Origin: Paenibacillus sp. PastM-3
Lineage (GTDB): Bacteria > Bacillota > Bacilli > Paenibacillales > Paenibacillaceae
NCBI RefSeq assembly: GCF_029893965.1
Contig: NZ_JARXXP010000003.1
Location: 372,001-436,000, forward strand
Length of the DNA stretch: 64,000 nt
Direction of reading: 5' to 3'
Shown: piece after piece, positions 1 through 8,786 of the stretch
Layout: each line of letters starts with the position of its first letter
Numbering within the stretch: the stretch's first letter is position 1
Notes under the pieces: generated by a model
Database searches by the model: none
What the model was told of the DNA's origin: nothing
The model's input: only the letters and a program-made list of their open reading frames with translations
Made by a program: the position numbers and the translations under genes

Positions 1-1
1 T

Positions 2-424
2 CCCGGCATGACGGCGGTCAGCGCGGACCGGTATGACAATCTGGGGAATCTGACCTTTGTAAGCAGCCGGGACGGGGTGCTGATTTATCCGGAAAAAATC
101 ACAGTCCGTACCGGGCTGGATACGGGAGAGCCTACGGGCTTTCAGGCCAGCGATTATGCAAAGGAGCATCAGGAGAAGCGGGAAATTCCCAAACCGGGCT
201 TATCGCTTGAGCAGGCCAGAACGCATCTCAATCCGGAATTCAAGGAGCTGTATCACCGGCTGGCCTGGATTGAGAATGAGGATGCTACTGAGCTGTTGAC
301 CTATGAGTTCGGCGGCAAAATCAACGGTTCACAATACCGGATTTACCTGAATGCTGCCGACGGAAACGAAGAAGCGTTGGAGCAGGTAAGGACCTCCTCC
401 GGGGCCCAGGATAAACAAAGATAA
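2..424 (+). CDS. ypeB: Germination protein YpeB, C-terminal part (cut by window edge)
   Basis: This is the last 140 or so codons of a gene that begins before the window; the frame is open from base 2 to the stop at 422-424, and the ATG at base 8 is internal. The protein resembles the C-terminal end of YpeB, which is needed to keep the cortex-lytic enzyme SleB in place and stable in the spore inner membrane. The visible part carries repeats of the PepSY kind, with the YRIYLNAADG segment typical of these domains near residue 110. In related bacilli ypeB is followed by ypfA and cmk, as here. It ends at a strong terminator. The assignment rests on recalled family resemblance plus this gene order. 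Confidence 0.8.
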   Translation, partial: PGMTAVSADRYDNLGNLTFVSSRDGVLIYPEKITVRTGLDTGEPTGFQASDYAKEHQEKREIPKPGLSLEQARTHLNPEFKELYHRLAWIENEDATELLTYEFGGKINGSQYRIYLNAADGNEEALEQVRTSSGAQDKQR

Positions 425-438
425 AGTATAGTCTGAAT

Positions 439-472
439 GAGGAGGCTCCGCCCCGGAGCGCTCCTCTTTTTT
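439..472 (+). terminator. Rho-independent terminator after ypeB
   Basis: GAGGAG-GCTCC pairs with GGAGC-(G)-CTCCTC around a short C-rich loop, followed by six T. It closes the ypeB transcript before the next promoter at 532. Confidence 0.85.
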
Positions 473-531
473 GCGGCTACAAATTTCACCGGGTTCTCTG
501 CAACTTTTACTAACCCGGAGCCAAAAGGCCA

Positions 532-540
532 TGCTATAAT
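532..540 (+). promoter_or_regulatory. Extended -10 promoter for the PilZ gene
   Basis: TGCTATAAT is a perfect extended -10 element; no good -35 lies 16-18 bases upstream. The predicted transcript start near 547 falls on the ATG at 546, which argues for a later translation start. Confidence 0.5.
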
Positions 541-581
541 CGGTAATGTGCTTAATTACTAACTCTGTGGCGGTGACCGGA

Positions 582-1235
582 TTGTATCCCAAAATTAATG
601 AACATCTTTACATACAGGTAGCTTCGAGCGATACGGCTGAGGCTGAGATTGAATACAGGTCCAGAATTGCGGACATCGAGGATGATGCGATTCTGATTGA
701 AATTCCCATGCAGATCGGCAAAGCCCGGCTTAAAAAACTGTTTATGGGAGATGAGCTTTCCGTTTATTTTCTCACTGAAGGCGGGATCAAAAACTACTTC
801 AATACCCATGTTATCGGCTTTAAAGAGGATGTGATCCGGATGATCAAAATCCGCAAGCCGGAAGCTGAACATATATTCAAAATCCAGCGCCGCAGCTTCC
901 TGCGGGTTACTGCAGAGCTTGAACTGGCCGTCAAGGACACGCTTGGCAGCCGGGTTCTAGTCCGTACCGATGATGTCGGCGGAGGGGGAACTTCTTTTCT
1001 CAGCGACGGCAAGGTCAAATTTGCGGTTGCCGACAAGCTTAGCTGCTGGATGCTGCTGCCTTACCGGAACGGCAGTATTGAGCACGCCTATTTTGAGGGG
1101 GAGATTGTACGGATGAAGCAGCTGGACAATAAACGTAATCTCGTCATGCTGAAGTTCTCGTCGATTTCCGATGCTGAGCGGCAAAAAATTATCCGCTTTT
1201 GCTTCGAACGGCAGTTCGATTTCCGCAACCGCTGA
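582..1235 (+). CDS. ypfA: PilZ-domain flagellar brake-type protein (YpfA family)
   Basis: This is a c-di-GMP receptor candidate with a YcgR-type N-terminal domain (about residues 1-85) and a C-terminal PilZ domain (about 90-215). The first c-di-GMP contact motif, RxxxR, is present as RRSFLR. The second, usually D/N-x-S-x-x-G, reads DVGGGG, so the serine is replaced by glycine. I chose the TTG at 582: it gives 217 codons, has a GGTG segment five bases upstream, and avoids the ATG at 546 that sits at the predicted transcript start. The ATG at 546 and GTGs at 567 and 573 are alternatives. The place between ypeB and cmk matches ypfA. The family role is motility or exopolysaccharide control by c-di-GMP binding; binding here is not certain. 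Confidence 0.75.
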   Translation: MYPKINEHLYIQVASSDTAEAEIEYRSRIADIEDDAILIEIPMQIGKARLKKLFMGDELSVYFLTEGGIKNYFNTHVIGFKEDVIRMIKIRKPEAEHIFKIQRRSFLRVTAELELAVKDTLGSRVLVRTDDVGGGGTSFLSDGKVKFAVADKLSCWMLLPYRNGSIEHAYFEGEIVRMKQLDNKRNLVMLKFSSISDAERQKIIRFCFERQFDFRNR

Positions 1236-1279
1236 CCATTTTTGCGTATAATTTTACATATTTAGCCCCTTATGCGGTT

Positions 1280-1308
1280 TTGCACTGTGTTCCAAACTGT
1301 GGTATAAT
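1280..1308 (+). promoter_or_regulatory. Sigma-A promoter for cmk-plsC
   Basis: TTGCAC (1280-1285), 17 bases, then TATAAT (1303-1308). It lies about 110 bases before the cmk start. Confidence 0.75.
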
Positions 1309-1421
1309 TTTATAAGTCGCAGGCAATGCCTGCTTTTTTCTTGATAAGATCAGCAGGTTCCTCGGGAATTTGCAGCCAGCCGGATTCTCGGCTGAAAGAG
1401 TGTTTGAGGAGGAATGCCCCG

Positions 1422-2132
1422 TTGGACAGGCAGGGTACACATACTTACGACAGAATTAACGTCGCCATCGACGGACCTGCCGGGGCAGGCAAGAGCACTG
1501 TTGCCCGATTGGTAGCACGCAAGCTTTCTTACATTTATGTTGATACGGGTGCGATGTACCGTGCAATTACCTGGTATATGCTCCGTGAAGGCATTCCGCC
1601 TGAAGACGAGCTTCAAGTGAACCGGATTGTCCGGGATATGATCATTGAGCTCATTCCGGAGGAAGATGTACAGAAGGTGCTGATCAATGGGGAAGACGTA
1701 ACCCCACACATCCGCAGTCTGCAGGTCAGCGGCCAGGTGTCGCAGTACTCGAAGCTTGAAGAGGTACGTAACAGGCTTAGTCATCTGCAGCGTCAGATGG
1801 CGCTCCGCAAGGGAGTGGTCATGGACGGCCGCGACATCGGTACGACCGTACTGCCGGATGCCGAAGTGAAGATTTTCATGACGGCAAGCGTGGAGGAGCG
1901 GGCTCTCCGGCGTTACAAAGAGCTGAAGGACACGGAAACAGTGACTCTCGAGCAGCTTGAACACGATATTGCAGCACGTGACCGTCTTGATGAAGGGCGG
2001 GAAATATCACCGCTGCGCCGTGCGGAGGATGCCATTCTTCTTGACACGACCTATATGGATATCAATCAAGCCGTGGAAGCCATTGTCTCCCACTGCAGAT
2101 CTCATGTTGACGGGGAGAGAAATCATTCATGA
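1422..2132 (+). CDS. cmk: Cytidylate kinase
   Basis: Cytoplasmic enzyme that phosphorylates CMP and dCMP with ATP. The P-loop GPAGAGKST lies near residues 16-24, followed by the YVDTGAMYRA substrate segment and the MDGRDIGTTV motif near 125, all typical of Cmk. I start at TTG 1422 because AGGAGG at 1407-1412 is nine bases upstream and the result (236 aa) fits the family; the reading frame is open further upstream but without a ribosome site. It overlaps the following plsC by four bases (ATGA), so the two are translationally coupled. The promoter at 1280 should drive both. Confidence 0.95.
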   Translation: MDRQGTHTYDRINVAIDGPAGAGKSTVARLVARKLSYIYVDTGAMYRAITWYMLREGIPPEDELQVNRIVRDMIIELIPEEDVQKVLINGEDVTPHIRSLQVSGQVSQYSKLEEVRNRLSHLQRQMALRKGVVMDGRDIGTTVLPDAEVKIFMTASVEERALRRYKELKDTETVTLEQLEHDIAARDRLDEGREISPLRRAEDAILLDTTYMDINQAVEAIVSHCRSHVDGERNHS

Positions 2133-2716
2133 TTTATGTTATTTGCCGTGGATTGCTTCGCTTGATTTATGCCATCCTGTTCCCGCTTAAAATTGTGGGA
2201 AGAGAAAATGTGCCAAAGGAGGGCGGGGTACTGCTCTGCGCGAACCATATCAGCCTGCTCGATCCGATGACGATCGGGATCAAGCTGGAACGTCAGGTCA
2301 AGTATATGGCCAAGGCCGAACTGTTCGGAGTTCCCGTGCTGGGCTGGCTTATCGGGAAGCTTGGCGCTTTTCCTGTCAAACGTGGCGGCGTAAGCAAAGA
2401 ATCCATTAAAACGGCCCTTAATACGCTTCGCGGCGGACATGTGATGGGCATCTTTCCGGAAGGAACGCGCAACTCTGATACCGGTGTGGCGAAGAAGGGC
2501 GCGGCCAGCTTTGCGCTCCGCAGCGGGGCAGCAGTTGTTCCGGCCGCTATCATCGGTTCCTACAAACCGTTCCGCCGGATGACCGTTATTTACGGGGAGC
2601 CCATTGATCTGAGCGCTTTTGACGGAGCGGGCAGTGATTCTCTGGAAGAAGTCACCGATGTTATAATGGGACGGATTCATGAGATGGTCCGGACCGGCAA
2701 GCCGAGCGCGAGGTAG
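2129..2716 (+). CDS. plsC: 1-acyl-sn-glycerol-3-phosphate acyltransferase
   Basis: Membrane-associated acyltransferase that converts lysophosphatidic acid to phosphatidic acid. The catalytic NHISLLD (HX4D) motif is near residue 37, and the acceptor-binding FPEGTRN motif is near residue 110. At 195 aa it has the usual length of short bacterial PlsC proteins. The start ATG overlaps the cmk stop. Together with plsY and gpsA downstream it puts three steps of phosphatidic acid synthesis in the first 7.4 kb. A weak hairpin followed by six T at about 2750-2776 may end the transcript. Confidence 0.92.
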   Translation: MIYVICRGLLRLIYAILFPLKIVGRENVPKEGGVLLCANHISLLDPMTIGIKLERQVKYMAKAELFGVPVLGWLIGKLGAFPVKRGGVSKESIKTALNTLRGGHVMGIFPEGTRNSDTGVAKKGAASFALRSGAAVVPAAIIGSYKPFRRMTVIYGEPIDLSAFDGAGSDSLEEVTDVIMGRIHEMVRTGKPSAR

Positions 2717-2884
2717 GTCCGTAAATTTAAGGTGTTTACAGTTACTGAGGAATAACGGCATAACCGCTATTTTTTGGAACATACTATCGTAATACTGTAA
2801 ATGTTATACAAGTAGTGATTGTTTTGAACCCTGCTCTTACGCGGGTTTAAATAAATGGGGTTTTGAATCGAGGAGGGTAATCAC

Positions 2885-4198
2885 ATGTCTGAAGAAATTA
2901 AAAATCAGGAAGCTGCGGCTAATGTTGAGAACAACGAAGCTGTGGAAGCGACAGAAGCTGTGGAAACCGCTGCACCTGTTGCCGGCAACGAAGAAGAAGT
3001 GACTAGCCAAGAAGGTTTGGAAATCATTTCTGTGAAAAAAGGCGATACCGTGAAAGGAACAATCGTCAAAATCGAAGATAACCAAGCTTATGTAAGCATT
3101 GGATATAAATACGACGGTGTGATTCCGATTCGCGAACTTTCTTCTGTACAGCTGGACAACGCTGCAGCAGCAGTTGAAGTTGGACAGGAAGTGGAATGCA
3201 AAGTAGTAAGCGTCAACGACAACAAAGAAAGCCTTGTGCTCTCCAAACGTGCCATTGACAGCGAAAAATCTTGGGAAGATCTTGAGAAGTACTTTGCTTC
3301 CCAGGAAGCGTTCGAAGTTACTGTGGCTGACGTTGTCAAAGGCGGTCTTGTAGCTGATGTCGGCGCACGCGGATTTATCCCGGCTTCCATGGTTGAACGC
3401 CACTTCGTAGAAGATTTCAGCGACTACAAGGGCCGTACCCTCCGCGTAAAAGTGAAGGAACTGGACCGTGAGAACAGCAAGGTTATTCTTTCCGCGAAGG
3501 AAGTGCTGGAAGAAGAATTCGAAGCTAACAAGCAGAAGATCATGTCCGAACTGACTGAAGGACAGATCATCGAAGGTACAGTACAACGTCTGACCCAGTT
3601 CGGCGCATTTGTAGATGTGGGCGGCGTTGACGGTCTGGTTCACGTATCCGAGATCGCTTGGAACCACGTTGAAAAGCCGTCCGATGTAGTATCCGAAGGC
3701 GACAAAGTTACTGTTAAAGTACTTAAAGTTGATCCGGAAAAAGGCAAGATCAGTCTTAGTATCAAAGCGGCTGCTCCAGGTCCTTGGGATTCCGCTGCAG
3801 GCAAAATCAACATTGGCGATGTAGTAACAGGCGAAGTTAAGCGCCTGGTTAACTTCGGAGCTTTCGTTGAGCTGCTTCCAGGCGTTGAAGGCCTTGTGCA
3901 CATCTCGCAAATTTCCCACAAGCACATCGGTACTCCGCACGAAGTGCTTAAGGAAGGACAAGAGGTTCAGGTTAAGGTTCTGGACTTCAATCCATCCGAG
4001 AAGCGCGTCAGCCTCAGCATCAAGGAAACCGAAGAAGCTCCGGCTCCTACGGCTAAACCTGAACGCAGAGAGAGACAGGACAGAGCTCCAAAAGAAGTTC
4101 TGAACAATCCTAACGTTTCGCTCAGCAACGAAGGTCTCAGCTTCACATTGGCTGAGCGTTTCGGCGACAAGCTGGACAAATTCAAGGGCAATAACTAA
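2885..4198 (+). CDS. ypfD: 30S ribosomal protein S1 homologue (YpfD type), four S1 domains
   Basis: RNA-binding protein with an acidic N-terminal stretch (about residues 1-45) followed by four S1/OB-fold repeats at roughly 52-120, 138-205, 222-291 and 308-377, and a charged tail. The repeats carry the typical VSIGYKYDGVIPIREL and FGAFVDVGGVDGLVHVSEI type segments. E. coli S1 has six repeats, so this is the shorter Gram-positive form. The start follows GAGGAGGG at 2870-2877. Codon use is strongly biased (GAA, AAA, CGT), as in highly expressed genes. It is a single gene between plsC and a long hairpin at 4288. In low-GC Gram-positives the exact role in translation is not settled. Confidence 0.92.
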   Translation: MSEEIKNQEAAANVENNEAVEATEAVETAAPVAGNEEEVTSQEGLEIISVKKGDTVKGTIVKIEDNQAYVSIGYKYDGVIPIRELSSVQLDNAAAAVEVGQEVECKVVSVNDNKESLVLSKRAIDSEKSWEDLEKYFASQEAFEVTVADVVKGGLVADVGARGFIPASMVERHFVEDFSDYKGRTLRVKVKELDRENSKVILSAKEVLEEEFEANKQKIMSELTEGQIIEGTVQRLTQFGAFVDVGGVDGLVHVSEIAWNHVEKPSDVVSEGDKVTVKVLKVDPEKGKISLSIKAAAPGPWDSAAGKINIGDVVTGEVKRLVNFGAFVELLPGVEGLVHISQISHKHIGTPHEVLKEGQEVQVKVLDFNPSEKRVSLSIKETEEAPAPTAKPERRERQDRAPKEVLNNPNVSLSNEGLSFTLAERFGDKLDKFKGNN

Positions 4199-4287
4199 TC
4201 CCTTAAATTAAGTTTTGCACAGCAGTATAAGAATGCTGCATAAGGCGACTTATGTGCTCTTATATGTGGTGTCATACCGGGTAAAGT

Positions 4288-4328
4288 AATCGGCGAGCCC
4301 TCATCCTGAGGGTTCGCCGATTGTGTTT
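4288..4328 (+). terminator. Long hairpin, probable terminator after ypfD
   Basis: AATCGGCGA-GCCCTCA pairs with TGAGGGT-TCGCCGATT around a TCC loop, 16 pairs in all. The tail GTGTTTG is T-poor, so termination may be weak. The element lies between ypfD and the der promoter. Confidence 0.6.
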
Positions 4329-4357
4329 GTATGGAGTTAGCCAATTGTAATGTTTTT

Positions 4358-4366
4358 TGCTATGAT
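4358..4366 (+). promoter_or_regulatory. Extended -10 promoter for der
   Basis: TGCTATGAT, an extended -10 element 32 bases before the der start; no clear -35. Confidence 0.45.
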
Positions 4367-4398
4367 GAGAAACGTAAGGAAGACAGGAGGAATGGAAT

Positions 4399-5724
4399 AT
4401 GGCAAGACCCGTTGTGGCCATTGTAGGCCGGCCTAACGTCGGAAAGTCGACGATTTTTAACCGGCTGATTGGTGATAAACTGGCCATTGTAGAAGATAAA
4501 CCGGGAATTACCCGGGACCGGATTTACGGTATTTCCGATTGGAACGGCAAATCCTTCAGTGTCATTGATACCGGGGGGATTGAAGTGGACGGTGAGGATT
4601 TCATCCTTAGATCGATCCGCGTCCAGGCGGAGCTGGCTATCGAGGAAGCGGATGTCATTATTTTCATGTGTGAGGCCAAGAGCGGATTGACGAACGCAGA
4701 TGAAGAGGTAGCGCAGATTCTGTTCCGGTCCGGCAAGCCGATCGTACTTGCGATCAATAAAGTGGATAACATGAAGCGTGCCGAAGATATCTATGAATTT
4801 TATAGTCTTGGTATCGGCGATCCGATCGGTATTTCAGGCAGCCACGGTACTGGTGTCGGCGATTTGCTGGATGCGGTTGTTGAGAAGCTTCCTGATAAGG
4901 TTGATGAAGAATACGACGATGATGTTATCCGTGTTGCGCTGATCGGACGGCCTAACGTAGGCAAGTCCTCGCTGGTCAACGCCATTCTGGGTGAAGAACG
5001 CGTAATTGTCAGTGATGTAGCCGGAACTACACGCGATGCGATAGATACTCCTTTTGAACGGGATGGCCAGAAGTATGTCCTGATTGATACAGCGGGTATG
5101 CGCAAACGCGGAAAGGTTTACGAGAGCACTGAGAAATACAGTGTTATGCGCGCCATGCGTGCTATAGAGCGGGCTGATGTTGTTCTGGTTGTTATTAACG
5201 GCCAGGAAGGCATCATCGACCAGGATAAGCATATAGCCGGTTATGCCCATGATGCGGGCAAAGCTTCTATTTTTGTCGTAAACAAGTGGGACGTCGTGGA
5301 AAAGGACGACAAGACCATGCAGCATTTTGAAAATACAATCCGTGATCACTTCCTGTTCATGACCTATGCTCCGGTTGTATTCCTGTCGGCATTAACAAAA
5401 CAGCGCCTGCAGAAGCTCCTGCCGGTCGTACAGCATGTTGCGCAGCAGCATGCCCTGCGGATTACAACCCACCTGGTTAACGATGTAGTGTCCGATGCCG
5501 TGGCCATTAACCCGCCGCCTACCGATAAAGGACGCCGTCTGCGCATTAACTACGTAACCCAGGTTGCCGTGAAGCCGCCGACGATTGTGGTGTTTGTTAA
5601 TGACCCTTCGCTGATGCACTTCTCCTACGAGCGTTATCTGGAGAACAAGATCCGCGCAGCGTTCAATTTTGAAGGCACACCGATCCGCCTCTTTACGCGG
5701 CGTAAATCTGATAACGAAAGTTAG
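4399..5724 (+). CDS. der: Ribosome-assembly GTPase Der (EngA)
   Basis: Essential GTPase for 50S subunit maturation. Two tandem G domains are visible: the first with GRPNVGKS near residue 10, PGITRDR near 35 and NKVD near 119, the second with GRPNVGKS near 184, AGTTRDA near 211 and NKWD near 298. A KH-like domain follows from about residue 355. The length of 441 aa is normal (B. subtilis about 436). The start has AGGAGG at 4385-4391 upstream. It is followed 12 bases later by plsY and then gpsA, an order common in this group. Confidence 0.96.
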   Translation: MARPVVAIVGRPNVGKSTIFNRLIGDKLAIVEDKPGITRDRIYGISDWNGKSFSVIDTGGIEVDGEDFILRSIRVQAELAIEEADVIIFMCEAKSGLTNADEEVAQILFRSGKPIVLAINKVDNMKRAEDIYEFYSLGIGDPIGISGSHGTGVGDLLDAVVEKLPDKVDEEYDDDVIRVALIGRPNVGKSSLVNAILGEERVIVSDVAGTTRDAIDTPFERDGQKYVLIDTAGMRKRGKVYESTEKYSVMRAMRAIERADVVLVVINGQEGIIDQDKHIAGYAHDAGKASIFVVNKWDVVEKDDKTMQHFENTIRDHFLFMTYAPVVFLSALTKQRLQKLLPVVQHVAQQHALRITTHLVNDVVSDAVAINPPPTDKGRRLRINYVTQVAVKPPTIVVFVNDPSLMHFSYERYLENKIRAAFNFEGTPIRLFTRRKSDNES

Positions 5725-5736
5725 GGGAGAAGAGTT

Positions 5737-6354
5737 GTGGCGTTTGAACTTCTGGTTATCGTAGTAAGCTATTTGCTTGGCTCTGTCAGCTTCAGCGTAT
5801 TGCTTGCCCGGCTGCTTAAAGGGATTGATATCCGCCAATATGGCAGCGGTAACGCCGGGGCGACCAATACGCTGCGGGTGCTTGGAAAAGGACCGGCGAT
5901 TCTGGTGCTGATTCTGGACGTGCTGAAGGGCATTGCCGCTGTCTGGCTGGGGACATGGGCCGGCGGCTGGGGAAGCTGGGTCGCGGTCGGCTGCGGAATT
6001 GCAGCCATTATCGGTCACAACTGGCCGGTGTATTTCCATTTCCGCGGGGGCAAGGGGGTTGCTACGGCGATCGGCGTCATGGCGACACTGTTCTTCTGGC
6101 CTGCGCTGGCGGCGGGCGTTATTGCCATTGTGTCTATTGTCTTGACCCGTTATGTGTCACTCGGCTCCCTTATTTTTGTGGCGCTGACTCCGGTATTTCT
6201 GCTGTTTGCTCAGTTTACGGCACCGGAGCTGTGGGGCAGTCTGATTATCGCAGTCTTTGCCTTCTGGCGGCACCGCAGCAATATCGTGAAGCTGTCACAG
6301 GGAAGAGAGAACAAACTCGGCTCCAAGGCCAAGGAGGGGAATCGTGTTGTCTGA
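5737..6354 (+). CDS. plsY: Acyl-phosphate:glycerol-3-phosphate acyltransferase PlsY
   Basis: Integral membrane enzyme that acylates glycerol-3-phosphate from acyl-phosphate, the first step of phospholipid synthesis. About five hydrophobic segments are visible. The conserved cytoplasmic motifs are GSGNAGATN near residue 36 and HNWPVYFHFRGGKG near 95. The GTG start at 5737 follows GGGGAGAAG. It overlaps the next gene, gpsA, by 11 bases; gpsA makes its substrate, so the coupling makes metabolic sense. Confidence 0.94.
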   Translation: MAFELLVIVVSYLLGSVSFSVLLARLLKGIDIRQYGSGNAGATNTLRVLGKGPAILVLILDVLKGIAAVWLGTWAGGWGSWVAVGCGIAAIIGHNWPVYFHFRGGKGVATAIGVMATLFFWPALAAGVIAIVSIVLTRYVSLGSLIFVALTPVFLLFAQFTAPELWGSLIIAVFAFWRHRSNIVKLSQGRENKLGSKAKEGNRVV

Positions 6355-7387
6355 TAAAGTAACCGTGCTGGTCGCAGGCAGTTGGGGAACTGCGCTGGCC
6401 TCTGTGCTGGCGGCTAACCACAAGGAAGTTTATCTATGGACACGGAGGCCTGAACAAGCTGCCGAGATCAACGAACACCATACCAACGAGCACTTTCTGC
6501 CAGGCATACGACTGCCTGAGAATATCATTGCCACTACGGATATGGAACAGGCTGTTTCCGGCTCCAAAGCAGTGGTGATTGTCTCGCCTTCTTCCGGCAT
6601 GCGCCAGGTGGCGCGCAGCCTTAAGGCTTTCTGGAAGGAGGATATGATCTGTATCCATGCGACCAAAGGCTTCGAGACGGAAACAATGAAACGGATGTCC
6701 ACGGTTATTTCCGAGGAGCTTGGCTGTAAGGAGGGAGAGATCGTTGTCCTCTCCGGGCCGAGCCATGCTGAGGAGGTCGTCCGCCTCTGTCCGACAACCG
6801 TGGTGGTTGCTTCTGCAGATGAAGCACGTGCAGTGACTGCACAGGGACTGTTCATCAATAACGATTTCCGCGTGTACACCAACCGCGATCAGCTCGGTGT
6901 CGAGCTGGCTGGAGCGCTAAAGAATATCATCGCTCTCGGTGCAGGACTCTCCGATGGTCTGGGCTTTGGTGACAATGCCAAGGCTGCGCTGCTTACCCGC
7001 GGACTTGCCGAGATTGCCCGAGTAGGGGTCGAGCTTGGCGCCAATCCGCTGACCTTTTCCGGACTGGCCGGACTCGGCGACCTTGTTGTTACGGCAACAA
7101 GCCAGCACAGCCGTAATTGGCGTGCCGGGTCGATGCTGGGACAGGGCAAGCCGCTGGCCGAAGTACTGGATTCCATGGGCATGGTTGTGGAAGGGATTCG
7201 TACAACAGAAGCTGCCTATGCGATTTCTGTTCGTTTAGGCGTGCAGATGCCGATTACCGACCAGATCTACCACGTTCTGTTTAAAGGAAGAACTCCGCGA
7301 AGTGCGGTGGAGGCTCTGATGGGCCGTGACCGCAAAACGGAAATGGAAGCTATCTCACAGGAAACCTGGGAGCAGTGGCATTCCTGA
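6344..7387 (+). CDS. gpsA: Glycerol-3-phosphate dehydrogenase [NAD(P)+]
   Basis: Cytoplasmic enzyme that reduces dihydroxyacetone phosphate to glycerol-3-phosphate for phospholipid synthesis. The N-terminal nucleotide-binding loop reads AGSWGTALA, slightly unlike the usual GxGxxGTA because a serine replaces a glycine. The catalytic lysine segment ELAGALKNIIALG is near residue 190 and the C-terminal helical domain is complete. The GTG at 6344 is preceded by AAGGAGGGG at 6331-6339; a TTG directly follows it. The gene overlaps plsY by 11 bases. Confidence 0.94.
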   Translation: MLSDKVTVLVAGSWGTALASVLAANHKEVYLWTRRPEQAAEINEHHTNEHFLPGIRLPENIIATTDMEQAVSGSKAVVIVSPSSGMRQVARSLKAFWKEDMICIHATKGFETETMKRMSTVISEELGCKEGEIVVLSGPSHAEEVVRLCPTTVVVASADEARAVTAQGLFINNDFRVYTNRDQLGVELAGALKNIIALGAGLSDGLGFGDNAKAALLTRGLAEIARVGVELGANPLTFSGLAGLGDLVVTATSQHSRNWRAGSMLGQGKPLAEVLDSMGMVVEGIRTTEAAYAISVRLGVQMPITDQIYHVLFKGRTPRSAVEALMGRDRKTEMEAISQETWEQWHS

Positions 7388-7454
7388 GGACTGTTCACCT
7401 TTTGCCGGATATTCTCATATGTTGTAGTGGGGATTGACGGAGGAGGGAAGAAGA

Positions 7455-7730
7455 GTGAACAAAGATTTTTCCAAGGATGCCCTGAATGCCATCAACAAAA
7501 AGACGGGGAAGAACATCACGCCAGGCGCAATCAAAAAGCTCGCCAGCACGGTTAAGCCGGGAACCACGCAGAATGAAGCCCAGCTCCGCCAGTTGATCAA
7601 GCAGGTGTCAGCGATGGCTAAAGTGCCGGTCACTGAGGCTACTGTGCAGGAGATCGTAAATGCGGTCAAAAAAGGCGGTACGAATTCCGGCACAATGGAG
7701 TCTTTAATGAAAATGCTGATGAAAAAATAG
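7455..7730 (+). CDS. spoVIF: Stage VI sporulation protein F
   Basis: Small protein (91 aa) resembling SpoVIF, which is made late in the mother cell and acts in coat assembly in B. subtilis. It is basic at the N-terminus (KDFSKDALNAINKKTGK) and helical throughout, with a repeated A..PVTEATVQEIVNAVKK-type segment. I start at GTG 7455 because GGAGGAGGGA at 7439-7448 is directly upstream; the frame extends back to a TTG at 7434 that would lie inside this site. It follows gpsA by 67 bases and ends in a strong terminator. Confidence 0.8.
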   Translation: MNKDFSKDALNAINKKTGKNITPGAIKKLASTVKPGTTQNEAQLRQLIKQVSAMAKVPVTEATVQEIVNAVKKGGTNSGTMESLMKMLMKK

Positions 7731-7753
7731 TTTGCCTCTTTGAGTCACTCAAG

Positions 7754-7800
7754 GAGCAAAGAAGCCGGTATCTAGCAGATTCCGGTTTTTTTGCTCTTTT
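7754..7800 (+). terminator. Terminator after spoVIF
   Basis: Outer arms GAGCAAA and TTTGCTC enclose an inner CCGG-T-ATC / GAT-T-CCGG hairpin, with a run of seven T between the arms and four more after. Confidence 0.75.
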
Positions 7801-7843
7801 TTGCTGCGGATGATACTTTATAGGTTTCGCGGCTTATGGTTCA

Positions 7844-7852
7844 TGCTATAAT
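7844..7852 (+). promoter_or_regulatory. Extended -10 promoter for the 7892 gene
   Basis: TGCTATAAT lies 40 bases before the start of the small membrane protein gene; no good -35. Confidence 0.5.
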
Positions 7853-7891
7853 ATTTGCAATTCAATATAACCGGCAGGAGGCAGAGTAATT

Positions 7892-8071
7892 ATGGACCCT
7901 ATGACTAAGATGTGGTTGTCGCTGATTGCGATACTGATTATGGGTGTATCCGTATTTCTGATCACCTTTGCCCGCAGCAGGACAAAGGGTCTGCTCAGAG
8001 CAGTATTATCGGTCATTGCTTTTGTCATCATGCTGATCGGTTTGCTCAGCGGAGCGGCATCCATTATGTAA
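7892..8071 (+). CDS. Small two-helix membrane protein (DUF2768/YphE type)
   Basis: A 59-residue protein. It is almost entirely two hydrophobic helices (about residues 6-26 and 34-56) joined by a basic RSRTKGLLR turn, so both ends should lie on the same side of the membrane. The ATG follows GGCAGGAGGC. In B. subtilis a small protein of this kind, YphE, follows gpsA, and the lipoprotein YphF comes next; the same pair is found here but separated by two extra genes. Function is unknown. The family name is recalled from gene order and protein shape, not from a search. Confidence 0.65.
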   Translation: MDPMTKMWLSLIAILIMGVSVFLITFARSRTKGLLRAVLSVIAFVIMLIGLLSGAASIM

Positions 8072-8147
8072 GCATTTACAAACAGGCTCAGTCAGATGTA
8101 TTTCTGGATTATCGTTTGACGATTTCTCAGGAATGGAGCGTGTGCAG

Positions 8148-8786
8148 ATGGCAGGGACGGGAATGTCATACATACAGGAGACAGCATTAAGGAAGGTTGC
8201 TGAAGCACTGGATTTAAGCTGGATGGAGAAGCCGCCGGTCTGGCTGCTGGGCGGGAGCTGCGGTCTGATGCTGCATAATGTTTCATTAAGCAGACCGCCT
8301 GCCGATATTGATCTGTACGCTGATCTGGAGGATGCAGCACCGCTGCACGAGGCACTCAGCTGTTATTCGGCGGACAATGGGCCTGAGGAAGATTACAGCG
8401 GCAATTGCTACTCAAGACGCAGCCGTTATATAGTGGGGGAAATGAAGGTGGAGCTGGTCTGCGGATTCCGCATCGGCAATCCGCCCTTTGGTTACACCGT
8501 GGATGTACATTCGCTGCTCCGTCATGCTCCTGTCAGCGGGATCGGCGGCAGCAGCCTGATCCGGCTGATGCCGCTGGCACATGAGCTGCTGTACAATATG
8601 CTGCGGGGGAGAACCGAACGCTGCCGGAATATTGCCGGCAGGATGCTTAGCAGCCTGCAGCAGCATGCTTCACTGCTTGAGCAGCTGGCTGAGCAGAACA
8701 GGCTCGACCCCGCCTGCCGGGCAGAGCTTAACAGACTGCTGGGGCAGCCGCCGGAAACAGAATTCAGGAAGGAAACTGCACGATGA
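8148..8786 (+). CDS. Nucleotidyltransferase-fold protein of unknown function
   Basis: The 212-residue product contains WLLGGSCGLMLH followed by PPADIDLYAD near residues 28-56. This GGS...DxD pattern is typical of the nucleotidyltransferase fold, as in AbiEii-like and kanamycin nucleotidyltransferase families. The rest is rich in Leu, Gln and Cys. The start is uncertain: ATG 8148 has GGAG nine bases upstream, while ATGs at 8133 and 8163 are less well placed. The gene overlaps the following ferredoxin gene by four bases (ATGA), so the two are co-translated. Substrate is unknown. The pair sits where B. subtilis has none. Confidence 0.6.
   Translation: MAGTGMSYIQETALRKVAEALDLSWMEKPPVWLLGGSCGLMLHNVSLSRPPADIDLYADLEDAAPLHEALSCYSADNGPEEDYSGNCYSRRSRYIVGEMKVELVCGFRIGNPPFGYTVDVHSLLRHAPVSGIGGSSLIRLMPLAHELLYNMLRGRTERCRNIAGRMLSSLQQHASLLEQLAEQNRLDPACRAELNRLLGQPPETEFRKETAR

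Noticed and set aside
1242..1252. Second cmk promoter (TATAAT at 1247)
   Set aside because: No suitable -35 and the -10 extension is wrong; the promoter at 1280-1308 is far better.
2837..3961. 374-codon open frame on the minus strand
   Set aside because: It is antisense to the S1-domain gene, has Phe/Ser/Asn-rich low-quality content, and arises from strong codon bias of the real gene.
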